Assembly (NCBI GenBank): GCA_001567255.1 | Contig: LNBW01000055.1 | Location: 1 to 64,000 of the forward strand | DNA length: 64,000 nucleotides | From: Bacteroidetes bacterium OLB9 | Lineage (GTDB): Bacteria > Bacteroidota > Bacteroidia > Chitinophagales > Saprospiraceae | Direction of reading: 5' to 3' | Part shown: in pieces, positions 39,399-48,313 of the stretch | Layout of the letters: every line of letters starts with the position of its first letter | Numbering within the stretch: position 1 is the stretch's first letter | Notes under the pieces: model-generated | What the model was told of the DNA's origin: nothing | Database searches by the model: none | Seen by the model: only the letters and a program-made list of their open reading frames with translations | Program-made: the position numbers and the translations under genes

Positions 39399-41183
39399 AT
39401 GTTTAAAAGTCAATCCGGTATATCGCTTATAATTTCTTATATCATCATGATATGGACTGCCTTTTTCTTTTATCCTAAGTGGAATCACACAGGTTCAGAA
39501 GCCACGATCAGCTGGGATGTATCCGGTTACTATATGTACCTACCTGCAATGTTTATCTATAAAGATTTAAAACAATGTAGCTTTCAGGATAGCATTTTAA
39601 GTAAATATAAACCGACACCTGATTTCCAACAAGCATTCAAACATGAGGAATCTGGCAATTATGTAATGAAGTATTCGATGGGACAAGCAGTGATCATGTT
39701 GCCATTTTTTACTTTGGCCCATTTGTATGCTACCATGGACAGCCGGTATCCGGCTGATGGATTTTCATTTCCGTACCAATTTGGGATAGGGTTTGGTATG
39801 TTACTTTATGGTCTATTAGGTTTGTTCTTACTTCGGAAGATTTTGCTGTGTTATTTCAAAGACAAAACAGTAGCTATTTTGCTACTTTGTTATGTAGTAG
39901 GTAGCAACTACCTTAATTACGCTGCTATAGATCAAGCGATGACGCACAGTCCTTTATTTACAATATATTGCCTGATATTATGGCTTACCATAAAATATCA
40001 CGAAAGCCCATCAATTCGACTTGCTTTAGGTTTAGGTGGTTTAGTCGGATTAGCTACACTCATTCGTCCTACAGATATAATCTCGTGTTTCATCCCGATA
40101 TTGTGGAACATAGATTCTATAAAGGATTTGAGACCTAAATTGCAATTTGTCAAGGAGTATATTAAGTATTTTGTAATAATGGGGATTATGGCATTAGCAG
40201 TGTTTTCTATCCAATTGATTTATTGGAAGTGGGTTGCTGGCACGTGGCTAGTTTACAGCTATGTAGATCAAGGATTTAGTTGGCTAAGTCCTCATCTTTA
40301 CGATTTTATGTTAAGCTTTAAGAGCGGATGGCTGAGATATAGCCCTATGTTGATTTTGCCGATAATAGCACTACCTCTTTATATCAAGAAAGGAAAGCAT
40401 AAATTGGCCATCGTGGGAATGATACTATTAGACATTTATATCGTTACAGCATGGGATATTTGGGATTATGGTTATACCTCAGGTCGAGCTATGGTACAGT
40501 TTTACCCTATACTTGCATTTCCTTTTGCTTTATGGCTAGAGGAAATGATGAAAAAGAAGTGGAAAACTATCGTCATGGTCATTTTGATAGCTATATTTGC
40601 TTACCTGAATGTGTGGTGGACGTATCATGCGCATGCAGGTAATATACAGACTTCCGGCTTGTCCAAAGCCTACTATATGCACATGGTAGGTAGATGGAAT
40701 GGTACTGATGAAGATAAGAAATTATTAGAAAATAAACATTTGTTTTATGGGACACCAAAGAAGGCTATAGAAATGTATCATAACGATTTTTCGCAAGATT
40801 CATCAGCTAATGCGATAATGGTGGACGATAATTTAAAGTTGAGGGTTAATCAGGAATTACAGTTTACATCGGTATATAAAGTGGAAAATACACATAATTA
40901 TAAAAAATGGATTCGAGTTTCAGCTGAATTTTATTGTGCTCAGAAAGAGTGGACAGAATGGTGGATGACTCAATTTTGGGTACATTTTAAAAAGGGTGAT
41001 CAAGTCGTACAAAAGAACTGGATTCGGATTCAGAGACATATTGAAAATGATAAAACCAAAGTTGTTTATCTCGACGCCAAAGTACCTGCTGACTGGGATG
41101 AAATAGAAATTCAATGGTGGAATTCAGATGGAAATAAGGAATTATTCATCGATAACTTGAGTGTCATTACATTTGATGAATAG
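39399..41183 (+). CDS. Polytopic membrane protein, GT-C glycosyltransferase-like
   Basis: A 594-residue protein with about ten membrane segments in residues 1-400 and a soluble C-terminal domain (about 430-594) rich in W and beta strands. The first periplasmic loop has SWDVSGYYMYLPAMFIYKDL; acidic residues placed like this after the first segment are usual in GT-C enzymes using lipid-linked sugars. GLATLIRPTDIIS is another typical GT-C patch. The soluble part (KKWIRVSAEFYCAQKEWTE, DEIEIQWWNSDGNKELFIDN) looks like a carbohydrate-binding beta sandwich. Donor and acceptor are unknown. I chose the ATG 39399 because it follows the -7 box and opens the first hydrophobic segment. Confidence 0.6.
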   Translation: MFKSQSGISLIISYIIMIWTAFFFYPKWNHTGSEATISWDVSGYYMYLPAMFIYKDLKQCSFQDSILSKYKPTPDFQQAFKHEESGNYVMKYSMGQAVIMLPFFTLAHLYATMDSRYPADGFSFPYQFGIGFGMLLYGLLGLFLLRKILLCYFKDKTVAILLLCYVVGSNYLNYAAIDQAMTHSPLFTIYCLILWLTIKYHESPSIRLALGLGGLVGLATLIRPTDIISCFIPILWNIDSIKDLRPKLQFVKEYIKYFVIMGIMALAVFSIQLIYWKWVAGTWLVYSYVDQGFSWLSPHLYDFMLSFKSGWLRYSPMLILPIIALPLYIKKGKHKLAIVGMILLDIYIVTAWDIWDYGYTSGRAMVQFYPILAFPFALWLEEMMKKKWKTIVMVILIAIFAYLNVWWTYHAHAGNIQTSGLSKAYYMHMVGRWNGTDEDKKLLENKHLFYGTPKKAIEMYHNDFSQDSSANAIMVDDNLKLRVNQELQFTSVYKVENTHNYKKWIRVSAEFYCAQKEWTEWWMTQFWVHFKKGDQVVQKNWIRIQRHIENDKTKVVYLDAKVPADWDEIEIQWWNSDGNKELFIDNLSVITFDE

Positions 41184-41243
41184 AATTAGTGAAAGATGTG
41201 CCGTATTTTCATAGAATTTATGAAATGGTCTGTTTCAATATTC

Positions 41244-41251
41244 TAATTTTG
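41244..41251 (+). promoter_or_regulatory. -7 box of the EamA/O-methyltransferase pair
   Basis: TAATTTTG matches TAnnTTTG, 17 bases before the EamA ATG. No TTG was seen at the -33 distance. Confidence 0.45.
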
Positions 41252-41268
41252 CAGCCAATATATATTCT

Positions 41269-42174
41269 ATGGGCAAATCAGAAAGGTCGCTTGCATTTAT
41301 ACGTATCCATATAGCAGTACTATTGTTTGGTTTCACTGCAATTTTCGGTGAATTAATTCATCTATCTGCGCTGGTACTGGTATGGTGGCGAGTGCTGATT
41401 ACTTCGATTAGTTTGTTGTTTTTTGTACAACTCGGTAAGATCATTAAAGAGTTGCCACGTGAATTATTGTGGAAATATGTATGGATAGGTTCACTGACAG
41501 GTTTGCACTGGCTTACTTTCTTCGGAGCTATAAAATTGTCCAATGCTTCCTTGACATTAATATGTCTGAGTACCACTTCATTTATGACCTCGCTCATAGA
41601 GCCGTTGATAATCAAACGAAAATGGGATCACACAGAAATTATCACCGGCAGTTTGATGATACCCGGAATGATGCTTGTGGTCAACAATATTGATTTGAGT
41701 TATTTAACTGGTATGCTCGTAGGTCTATTGTCTGCATTGATAGCCGTTATTTTCTCTATTTTAAATAAGAAATATATTGACAGAGCCGATCCTTATACCA
41801 TCTCTTTTATAGAATTGACTAGTGGTTGGATGACGATCAGCATCATCCTATTAGGTATTATTTTATGGAATGGAGTTCCGCAACCTTTTGTACCAGCTAC
41901 TGGTTTAGAATGGCTTTGGATTATTATTTTAGCTTTGGTTTGCACCACATTTGCTCAGATACTTACGTTAAAGTCACTCAAACAATTGACTACATTTACT
42001 GTTAATCTTACGATAAATCTTGAGCCGGTATATGGAATATTGTTGGCTGCATTGCTACTAAAAGAGCATCATCAACTCAATGGTATGTTTTACGCTGGTG
42101 CAGCTATTATTTTTCTCTCAGTTTTTATCTATCCGGTGATTCAGGCTTATCAATCAAAACCTAAGCTAAATTAA
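41269..42174 (+). CDS. EamA family (drug/metabolite) transporter
   Basis: A 301-residue inner-membrane protein with ten hydrophobic segments in two EamA repeats. The first repeat has ALVLVWWRVLITSISLLFFV and WLTFFGAIKLSNASLTLI; the second has LEWLWIIILALVCTTFAQIL and LNLEPVYGIL-like NLEPVYGILLAALLLKEH near the end. It probably exports or imports a small metabolite; the substrate cannot be told. It ends 5 bases before the O-methyltransferase gene, so they are likely cotranscribed. Confidence 0.88.
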   Translation: MGKSERSLAFIRIHIAVLLFGFTAIFGELIHLSALVLVWWRVLITSISLLFFVQLGKIIKELPRELLWKYVWIGSLTGLHWLTFFGAIKLSNASLTLICLSTTSFMTSLIEPLIIKRKWDHTEIITGSLMIPGMMLVVNNIDLSYLTGMLVGLLSALIAVIFSILNKKYIDRADPYTISFIELTSGWMTISIILLGIILWNGVPQPFVPATGLEWLWIIILALVCTTFAQILTLKSLKQLTTFTVNLTINLEPVYGILLAALLLKEHHQLNGMFYAGAAIIFLSVFIYPVIQAYQSKPKLN

Positions 42175-42179
42175 GAAAG

Positions 42180-42815
42180 ATGCAAGATAAAACCACAGAA
42201 CTCCATGATTACTGTGAGCAACACAGTTTTTTACCGGATAAGCTACTTAAAGATATAGAGCGTTATACTCATCTGCATACATTAGCACCTCGTATGCTTT
42301 CCGGACACCTTCAAGGAGCTTTTTTGACGATGATAACTAAAATGGTTGAACCTAAAGTAATACTGGAGATTGGTACATTTACCGGTTATTCAGGTTTGTG
42401 TATGGCTCATGGACTGGCCAACGATGGCAAGTTAATAACAATAGAATATGATAAAGAGAATGCCGCAATAGCTCAAGATTTTTTTTGATAAATCATCACT
42501 TAGAGATAAAATCCAATTGATAACTGGTGATGCAAAAACGATTATTCCCACATTGGATGAAACACTGGATCTCGTCTTTATAGATGCCGATAAAGAAGGT
42601 TACTCAACTTATTTCGATCTTGTGATAGAAAAATGTAGGACTGGCGCTATGATCATCGCTGACAATGTACTGTGGAGTGGTAAAGTAATGGACAAAGATA
42701 TGGACAAAAAACGGCCATCATCGATGCATTTAATAAAAAAATTGCTAGCGATGATAGGGTAGAGGTAGTTATGGTGCCAATGAGAGATGGATTGTATATG
42801 ATGCGGGTGAAGTAA
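42180..42815 (+). CDS. O-methyltransferase, family 3 (two frameshifts)
   Basis: A SAM-dependent catechol-type O-methyltransferase of 211 residues once two errors are corrected: one extra T in the run 42479-42486 (restoring QDFFDKSSLRDKIQ) and one missing A in the run 42705-42710 (restoring MDKKTAIIDAFNKKIASDDR and ending VPMRDGLYMMRVK). The SAM loop ILEIGTFTGYSGLCMA, the IEYDKENAAIA strand, the metal-binding LVFIDADKEGY and IADNVLWSGKV are all in place. The two changes cancel, so the full length is kept. Natural methyl acceptor unknown; members act on catechols or caffeoyl-CoA. The gene as sequenced would not make an active protein. Confidence 0.85.
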
Positions 42816-42962
42816 TGGCGGGGTTCAAAATATTCTCAAGGAAAGAATAGATTTAAACATGTTTACCTACCTTTTTCATGGTTTAATATGTGGTAAGGAC
42901 TGAATAGAAATGGAGAAAGTTGTTTATATGAAAAACCTTAGATTCATAGATTTGCTATAAAT

Positions 42963-42998
42963 AAAAAAGCCTTGCAAATTATTTATTTACAAGGCTTT
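42963..42998 (-). terminator. Terminator of the tRNA-Lys gene
   Basis: AAAGCCTTG (42966-42974) and CAAGGCTTT (42990-42998) form a perfect 9-bp stem. On the minus strand it is followed by six Ts, 14 bases after the tRNA end. Confidence 0.8.
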
Positions 42999-43012
42999 GC
43001 GATTTTTAAAAG

Positions 43013-43085
43013 TGATCTGGCTGGGACTTGAACCCAGGGCCCATACATTAAAAGTGTATTGCTCTACCAACTGAGCTACCAGATC
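43013..43085 (-). tRNA. tRNA-Lys (anticodon TTT)
   Basis: The minus strand folds as a 73-base tRNA. The acceptor stem pairs GATCTGG with CCAGATC, the D arm has AGCTCAGTTGGTAGAGC, the anticodon stem ATACA/TGTAT holds the loop CTTTTAA with anticodon TTT, and the T arm is CTGGGTTCAAGTCCCAG. The discriminator base is A and the CCA end is not encoded. It reads AAA and AAG lysine codons. Confidence 0.95.
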
Positions 43086-43301
43086 TCCTCCTTTAAGGGG
43101 ATGCTTTTATAGAAAAGCGACGCAAAGGTAACTTATATTTTTGTTTTTCAAAGAGATTAAAGTAAAATTTTTAATAAATTTATTTGGTCTGACTCGGATG
43201 ATCTTTCATCTCTAAAGTAGGCATTTAGGCATGATATTTGATATTAAATAATTATATCATTTATAAGAAATTAAATATCAAATCATTAAATAAGTTAAAA
43301 T

Positions 43302-43913
43302 TTGCGTGATTTTTTTTTCATTAGAAATAAGATAGGGAGTCTATTATTTTTGCTGCTCATCATGGTTGCTACCTCTTGCAGTACTACTACCGGGTATAGA
43401 TCTGGAAAATATGCTTCATCTCATAAGCGTGTAGTAAAGTCAAAGAAAAGCAGTAAAACCTATGTCAAAACAGTTTCTGAGCCAAAGTTTAGTTCAAAAG
43501 CAACAGTTATCGCCTCAGTAAGTGGTATCCGACATGAGATTATCGACTACGCTATTCGGTTTAGAGGCGTAAAGTATAAGTATGGTGGAAAATCACCTGA
43601 CACAGGATTTGACTGTAGTGGATTTACAGGTTATATTTTTTCGCAAAATGGGATTCCACTTTCTGGCCCATCGGATATTCAAGCTAAAAGAGGTGTCAAT
43701 AAGACAATGAAACAGTTGTTACCAGGAGACTTGGTATTTTTTGGAGATGAAAATAGGATTTCACATGTAGCTATTGTGGCTGAAACAAGTGATAACCACA
43801 TACAAGTAGTACATGCTACAACATCTGCAGGTGTAAAAATGGATGAAATTACCAGTTCGGAATACTGGAGTTCTAGATTTCTTTTTGGTAAGGATATTAT
43901 TTCTTCTCGGTAG
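43302..43913 (+). CDS. NlpC/P60 (C40) cell-wall peptidase lipoprotein
   Basis: A protein of about 203 residues with a lipoprotein signal (LLFLLLIMVATSC), a basic serine-rich linker and an NlpC/P60 domain from about residue 80. The catalytic Cys is in GFDCSGFTGYIF, the His in RISHVAIVAE and the third residue in VVHATTSAG. It cleaves peptidoglycan stem peptides in the periplasm. The start is uncertain: the frame opens at TTG 43302 just before a run of nine Ts (43310-43318), and a miscount of that run would instead allow the GTG at 43306. It is convergent with the next lipoprotein gene. Confidence 0.85.
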   Translation: MRDFFFIRNKIGSLLFLLLIMVATSCSTTTGYRSGKYASSHKRVVKSKKSSKTYVKTVSEPKFSSKATVIASVSGIRHEIIDYAIRFRGVKYKYGGKSPDTGFDCSGFTGYIFSQNGIPLSGPSDIQAKRGVNKTMKQLLPGDLVFFGDENRISHVAIVAETSDNHIQVVHATTSAGVKMDEITSSEYWSSRFLFGKDIISSR

Positions 43914-43935
43914 GATTAATCACGTCTTTAAGTAC

Positions 43936-44427
43936 TTAGTACAATATTGATTTGACCATTTTCTTTACTTGATCCTCGGTAAAATAATGGGTATTTCCAC
44001 CTATAAATGAGATTTCATTATTGCCCACTATCTTGACTATATAGAAATCATAACTTTTAGTACCATCGTCTTCTTGTTTTTCAAATATAAACCCATTATC
44101 AAATTCCTCAATGATTTTACTGAAAGCGGGATGCATGATCAATATTTCTTTGTGCTCTTGCTTTAGTTTCTTCAGATCTGCAGTATTGGCATCAGCCATA
44201 AACACTTGCACTTCATAAAATTTGCCATCAGAAATATTGACATTTGTTAGATAACCGCTTTGAGTTTGAGTGGCTTTAGCATCTGTAGGTGCTTTAATTG
44301 TATAGGGAATACCATATTTCATTAAGTCCATTCCTTCAGATTGCTGTTTTTTTTCTTTGCAATTTAGAAAGAAAAGTGCCAAAAACAGAAACACCAGAAA
44401 GTACTTTGTTTTATAAATACGTGCCAT
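43936..44427 (-). CDS. Hypothetical lipoprotein
   Basis: A 163-residue protein with a basic N-terminus and lipobox (FLVFLFLALFFLNC) followed by KEKKQQSEG. The mature part is a mixed alpha/beta domain with IPYTIKAPTDAKATQTQ, FYEVQVFMADANTADLKKLK and a C-terminal THYFTEDQVKKMVKSILY. I do not recognise the family with certainty. A -7 box lies 22 bases before the ATG. Confidence 0.72.
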   Translation of the reverse strand: MARIYKTKYFLVFLFLALFFLNCKEKKQQSEGMDLMKYGIPYTIKAPTDAKATQTQSGYLTNVNISDGKFYEVQVFMADANTADLKKLKQEHKEILIMHPAFSKIIEEFDNGFIFEKQEDDGTKSYDFYIVKIVGNNEISFIGGNTHYFTEDQVKKMVKSILY

Positions 44428-44449
44428 TACTGTTGAAATTTATACAGCA

Positions 44450-44457
44450 CAAAGCTA
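44450..44457 (-). promoter_or_regulatory. -7 box of the hypothetical lipoprotein
   Basis: On the minus strand it reads TAGCTTTG (TAnnTTTG), 22 bases before the ATG. Confidence 0.45.
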
Positions 44458-44688
44458 ATTTATTTTTTCGGAATAGGATTAAAAAGAAGAAATGTGAGCA
44501 TTTAGATTAATTTTTAAAGTATAAAAAATAAACTTTTGAAGAGATTTTTTTATAGTAAGCGATATTAGATACAACTATCTCAATACAACGCTCAATTTAA
44601 GCTATTTATAAATCAGAATAATATATATTATAAATAAAAAAATATTATTTATAAATAATTTTGTATTTTTTATGGTGTAATGTCATCA

Positions 44689-44696
44689 TATCTTTG
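44689..44696 (+). promoter_or_regulatory. -7 box of the candidate RNA
   Basis: TATCTTTG matches TAnnTTTG. A TTTTG lies 25 bases upstream (44659-44663), a little farther than usual for the -33 element. Confidence 0.45.
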
Positions 44697-44702
44697 TATT
44701 GT

Positions 44703-44866
44703 AAAGGAACAGCAAAAGGCAGTTCTTACATTTAAAAAGAAGATTTGAGTTTTGAGTTAAAATATTTTGTCAGAAAGGGATGAGATCCGGACTGACGGTG
44801 AGTTTTGGATATGTTTATGGGATTATAATTAGTAAATGGTCGCTGGGGGGCGACCATTTTTTTTTG
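44703..44866 (+). ncRNA. Candidate standalone small RNA, about 160 bases
   Basis: A -7 box (44689-44696) is followed, about 140 bases later, by a strong terminator, with no credible protein between and no same-strand gene nearby: the flanking genes on both sides are on the minus strand. An internal hairpin pairs GTCAG (44769-44773) with CTGAC (44792-44796). The region is less AT-rich than its surroundings. It could be a regulatory RNA or a 6S-like RNA; I see no SRP, RNase P or tmRNA signature. Existence is inferred from signals only. Confidence 0.45.
44834..44865 (+). terminator. Terminator of the candidate RNA
   Basis: AAATGGTCG (44834-44842) and CGACCATTT (44851-44859) form a perfect stem with a short G-rich loop, followed by nine Ts in all. 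Confidence 0.85.
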
Positions 44867-44923
44867 CGATTAAGTGACTTGTTCAGCCTAGATATTGCAG
44901 GTAATTGTAATTGAAATAGCAGA

Positions 44924-46375
44924 TTACAGATTCAAAAAGCCGATAGGCATTTGCCCTGACATAGGTGTGTAAAAGTGGCCAATATTAGGGAAAATCAATG
45001 CTAAATCAGACGAAGGAAGGCCATACCACAATGCTAATTCTGCAAAGTACTCATCAGTAGAAATTGTAGGTATGAGTACACCACCACCGACCTCCTGAGG
45101 GTTTGTATCATTATTGAAATTATTATTAGTCAATGCAAGAGATGGATACTGACCATAAATATTTTTTCCATTAACATCACCACCCATTACGAATACATTT
45201 GCTCCCCAAGCATGATCAGTACCGTTTCCGTTAGAGGTGAGCGTCCTTGAGAACTCAGAAAGTGTAAATGTAGTGACCTGATTAGCTACACCCATTTGTT
45301 CCAGTGCAGAATAAAAGCTATGCAATGCGCTATCAAGGATGCTTAGTAATTCTTCTTGGTTGTTCAATAGCTCATCGTGCATGTCCCATCCTCCAAATTC
45401 TACGAAGAATATTTGTCGTTTTACATTGAGGGTGTTTCTACCGGATATGGTTTTAGCCACCATTTGCATGCTCTGCGTAAAGTAGTGATCACCTTCAAAA
45501 GGTACATTGAATACTGGTGCATTTTCTATAGCAGTTGCAAAAAGTTCACTACCTTCAATAGCCGTTTTGATGGTTTTTCGATACGTGTTTTTAAATACAT
45601 TTTTATAGACTGGATTTACCATTCCGTTGATGGCTGCTGTCTGTAAATTGTGGAATAGCCAGTCCTCACTATTATAACCATATATGCCTTCACTGCCATA
45701 TTCAGGATGCAATGAATATTCTACAGTATTTTCACCACTTTGAAATACGTTACTCCCTGCGAGTGAAATATTCATTGATATTGTGTTATTAGGGTTTGCG
45801 GAGATCATAAGATCAGCCATTTTTCCGCCCCATCCTATGGATGACCTTTCGTGCGGTAGGCCAGTCTGCCATTGTTGTTGTTGATCAGAATGAGAGTAAA
45901 GGCCAAGTGGCGCAGGAACACTATTGTCATAATATTGAATTTTGTTCATCGGGCGAATCAGCGTTCCCACATTGGAAACAAAAGCTAGTTTTTCATTATC
46001 GAACAGCTGCTGCATATGGACAAGAGAAGGATGTAATCCAAATGTCCTTCCATCTCGATCAGGTATTTTAGGGTTAATGTTAAGCAAAGCATTCCTATTG
46101 AGTGCCATATTAGATCTGGTGTTGGCATACTGATTGTAAAATACATTATCATTGGGCACCAACATATTAAACGAATCAATACCTCCTGAAAACTGTATGC
46201 AAACTAAAGCTCGGTAATCTTCGGGAGTACCTCGCATGATTGATGAATTGAAAGATGCCGCCGCATTGAGTGACTTTAAGTTAAAAAGTGTCGAAAACAA
46301 AGTGGTAGCACCAATAGCAGCACAACTGGCTTCACCTAAAAATTTTCTTCGTGATATTGTTCTTTTATGACTCAT
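44924..46375 (-). CDS. DUF1501 domain protein with Tat-like signal
   Basis: A 483-residue protein of the DUF1501 family (alkaline-phosphatase-like fold, sulfatase relatives). It begins with a twin-arginine signal (TISRRKFLGEASCAAIGATT). Family motifs include RALVCIQFSGGIDSFNMLVP, HPSLVHMQQLFDNEKLAFV, GGWDMHDELLNNQEELL and FTLSEFSRTLTSNGNGTDHAWG; the last two hold likely metal-binding residues. It is probably folded in the cytoplasm and exported. DUF1501 genes are usually paired with DUF1800 genes, as here (33 bases apart); the shared function is unknown. Confidence 0.9.
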   Translation of the reverse strand: MSHKRTISRRKFLGEASCAAIGATTLFSTLFNLKSLNAAASFNSSIMRGTPEDYRALVCIQFSGGIDSFNMLVPNDNVFYNQYANTRSNMALNRNALLNINPKIPDRDGRTFGLHPSLVHMQQLFDNEKLAFVSNVGTLIRPMNKIQYYDNSVPAPLGLYSHSDQQQQWQTGLPHERSSIGWGGKMADLMISANPNNTISMNISLAGSNVFQSGENTVEYSLHPEYGSEGIYGYNSEDWLFHNLQTAAINGMVNPVYKNVFKNTYRKTIKTAIEGSELFATAIENAPVFNVPFEGDHYFTQSMQMVAKTISGRNTLNVKRQIFFVEFGGWDMHDELLNNQEELLSILDSALHSFYSALEQMGVANQVTTFTLSEFSRTLTSNGNGTDHAWGANVFVMGGDVNGKNIYGQYPSLALTNNNFNNDTNPQEVGGGVLIPTISTDEYFAELALWYGLPSSDLALIFPNIGHFYTPMSGQMPIGFLNL

Positions 46376-46407
46376 ATTCTATGTCTTTATTTAATTTTTG
46401 GAATGGG

Positions 46408-48294
46408 TTATTTAACACAGCTATAATCAGGTGAAATCATGAACAAGTATATAGCAAGACGAACTCTCCAGTACCTATATTCTTCTTCTTCATCCCAGTT
46501 AAAATAGAGTTGATTAAGTGTTTCTCTCATTACATTACGTGTTTCGTCAGAGAGCTGGCCATGGGTAAGTAAAATATCTAGTTCGTTAATAAGCGTTTCT
46601 GAATCATCTGCTATATTCTCAAGGTATGTTGCATCTAGGTAAACATTATCTGGATCATCAGGATAGGTTCCTTCCCAGCTATACATCAATGCCCAGCCTA
46701 GTCCGTCATAAATACTGTTAATATAACCTACTGAAGTGGCGGTATTGTGCAATTTAAACTCTGGAGCGACAAGGCCTAAAGCGGTGATTTCACCTACGGG
46801 TTGATAGTCAGGTAGATAAAAGTTGAAAACTGATGGCGATTCTAAAACGTGCTGTTTTGTAGCTGCTGACAGTGAAAAACCATTGAACCAATATCTATTT
46901 TTATCAGAGTAGGTAGGAAAGGCTTTGCACAAATGAGCATACCGAACAAAAGGTTCCCTAAGCTTGCCGGCAGCTGGATCTTCGTAATAATTTGTTCCAA
47001 TAGCCTCTTCATCTAGGAGAATCGCTTTGATTACTGCTTTCATATCACCACGTACATTTTGACCATTATTATTAAATGCAGCAGCTACTCGACTTACATA
47101 CGCAGGAGATGGGTTGGACTTAACAAAACGTTGAATCAGTCTATAAGCTACAAAAGGCCCTGTATTAGGGTGATTGAACAAATAGTCAATAGCGGCCTCG
47201 ATTTCAGCCATTCCGTCACCTGGAATTTCAATCACTGTACCATCATGCATTATTTTTGGTCCCGGTTCATGATTTTCTTCTGACATTGCCATTGGTACTG
47301 TTCTATCTATCAGATAGATATCATAACCAAAATCTGGCTCAGTCGGCCACCAGCAACACGTATTAGGTATAGTATCACAATATGATGGGTTATCGTCTGA
47401 CCAGCATATGCACTCTGCAGGATAAGGATCATCAGGGCATGGCAATACAGCTCCACCATGAAGGCCGGTCATGATTTTAGCCATTTCTTTTATATCTTTA
47501 TTAGTGTATGTAGGAATCGGTGCTCCACTTGCATCTAGCTTTCTGGTTCCATCTTGATTGAGTTCATATAAGCCTATAGTAAATAATTGCATCACCTCTC
47601 GAGCATAGTTTTCGTCAGGCCGGATATTGGCCAGCGTGTCTGTCTTATAGTTATTGAGGTGAGAGAGATAATATCCCATAGCAGGATGAGTGGTAACCTC
47701 CATCAAAATATCTCGATAATTTCCAAATGCATTTCTAACGAAAATGTCGTAATAGGAGGAAACCGCCTCCCCAAAACCAATTAGTTCAGAATTGACCGAA
47801 ACCACAAGTATCTGGCTCAAGGCATAAGCCATTTTTTGCCTTAGTTGATCATTGCCCTTCATATTGTTTTCCCACCATGCATAGTTGAAATGAAGCCCGT
47901 AAGGTCCATAAGCTTCAGGATCAGCAGTATAAATTTCATTCCATATCTCCTGCATCTTGGGTAACATCAGACTGGGCTGCCTTTCAAACTGATCTTCGAT
48001 CCATGCTTCATATCCCATTTCCATCACATCTTTGATGTCTTGTGAATTAGCACCTAGAGTAGCTTGTCCTAAAAACCGAGAGGCTTCCATCATTTCTGCG
48101 TTCAGCCCTGTTCCATTGACGGTGTTTTCCGGTAGCGCATTTTGTTCACTACTACTGGATGTGACTTTTACCCATGATGCACCTGCGCCAAAATAATTTC
48201 TGTTTGGTTGTGCTATCAAATAATTTATACAGGTAACGAATAAAATGAGTAAGATATATTTGTATTGAATGGTTTTCATATTGGATATCTTCAA
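46408..48294 (-). CDS. DUF1800 domain protein with Cys-rich insertion
   Basis: A 628-residue secreted protein. It has a signal peptide (YILLILFVTCINYLIAQ) and the DUF1800 domain: EASRFLGQATLGANSQDI, LRQKMAYALSQILVVS, NYAREVMQLFTIGLYELN, MKAVIKAILLDEEAI and REPFVRYAHLCKAF. A segment at about residues 296-330 carries at least seven Cys (PCPDDPYPAECICWSDD, then SYCDTIPNTCCWWP), not expected in this family and probably disulfide-bonded after export. The start at 48294 or the next Met (48279) both give a signal peptide. It lies between the DUF1501 gene and the discoidin-like T9SS gene. Function unknown. Confidence 0.88.
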   Translation of the reverse strand: MKISNMKTIQYKYILLILFVTCINYLIAQPNRNYFGAGASWVKVTSSSSEQNALPENTVNGTGLNAEMMEASRFLGQATLGANSQDIKDVMEMGYEAWIEDQFERQPSLMLPKMQEIWNEIYTADPEAYGPYGLHFNYAWWENNMKGNDQLRQKMAYALSQILVVSVNSELIGFGEAVSSYYDIFVRNAFGNYRDILMEVTTHPAMGYYLSHLNNYKTDTLANIRPDENYAREVMQLFTIGLYELNQDGTRKLDASGAPIPTYTNKDIKEMAKIMTGLHGGAVLPCPDDPYPAECICWSDDNPSYCDTIPNTCCWWPTEPDFGYDIYLIDRTVPMAMSEENHEPGPKIMHDGTVIEIPGDGMAEIEAAIDYLFNHPNTGPFVAYRLIQRFVKSNPSPAYVSRVAAAFNNNGQNVRGDMKAVIKAILLDEEAIGTNYYEDPAAGKLREPFVRYAHLCKAFPTYSDKNRYWFNGFSLSAATKQHVLESPSVFNFYLPDYQPVGEITALGLVAPEFKLHNTATSVGYINSIYDGLGWALMYSWEGTYPDDPDNVYLDATYLENIADDSETLINELDILLTHGQLSDETRNVMRETLNQLYFNWDEEEEYRYWRVRLAIYLFMISPDYSCVK

Positions 48295-48313
48295 TAATGA
48301 TTAAGAATTAAAC

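Noticed and set aside
44782-44913. A 43-codon frame in the candidate RNA
   Set aside because: It runs through the terminator stem and T tract, has no ribosome-binding context and no protein-like composition.
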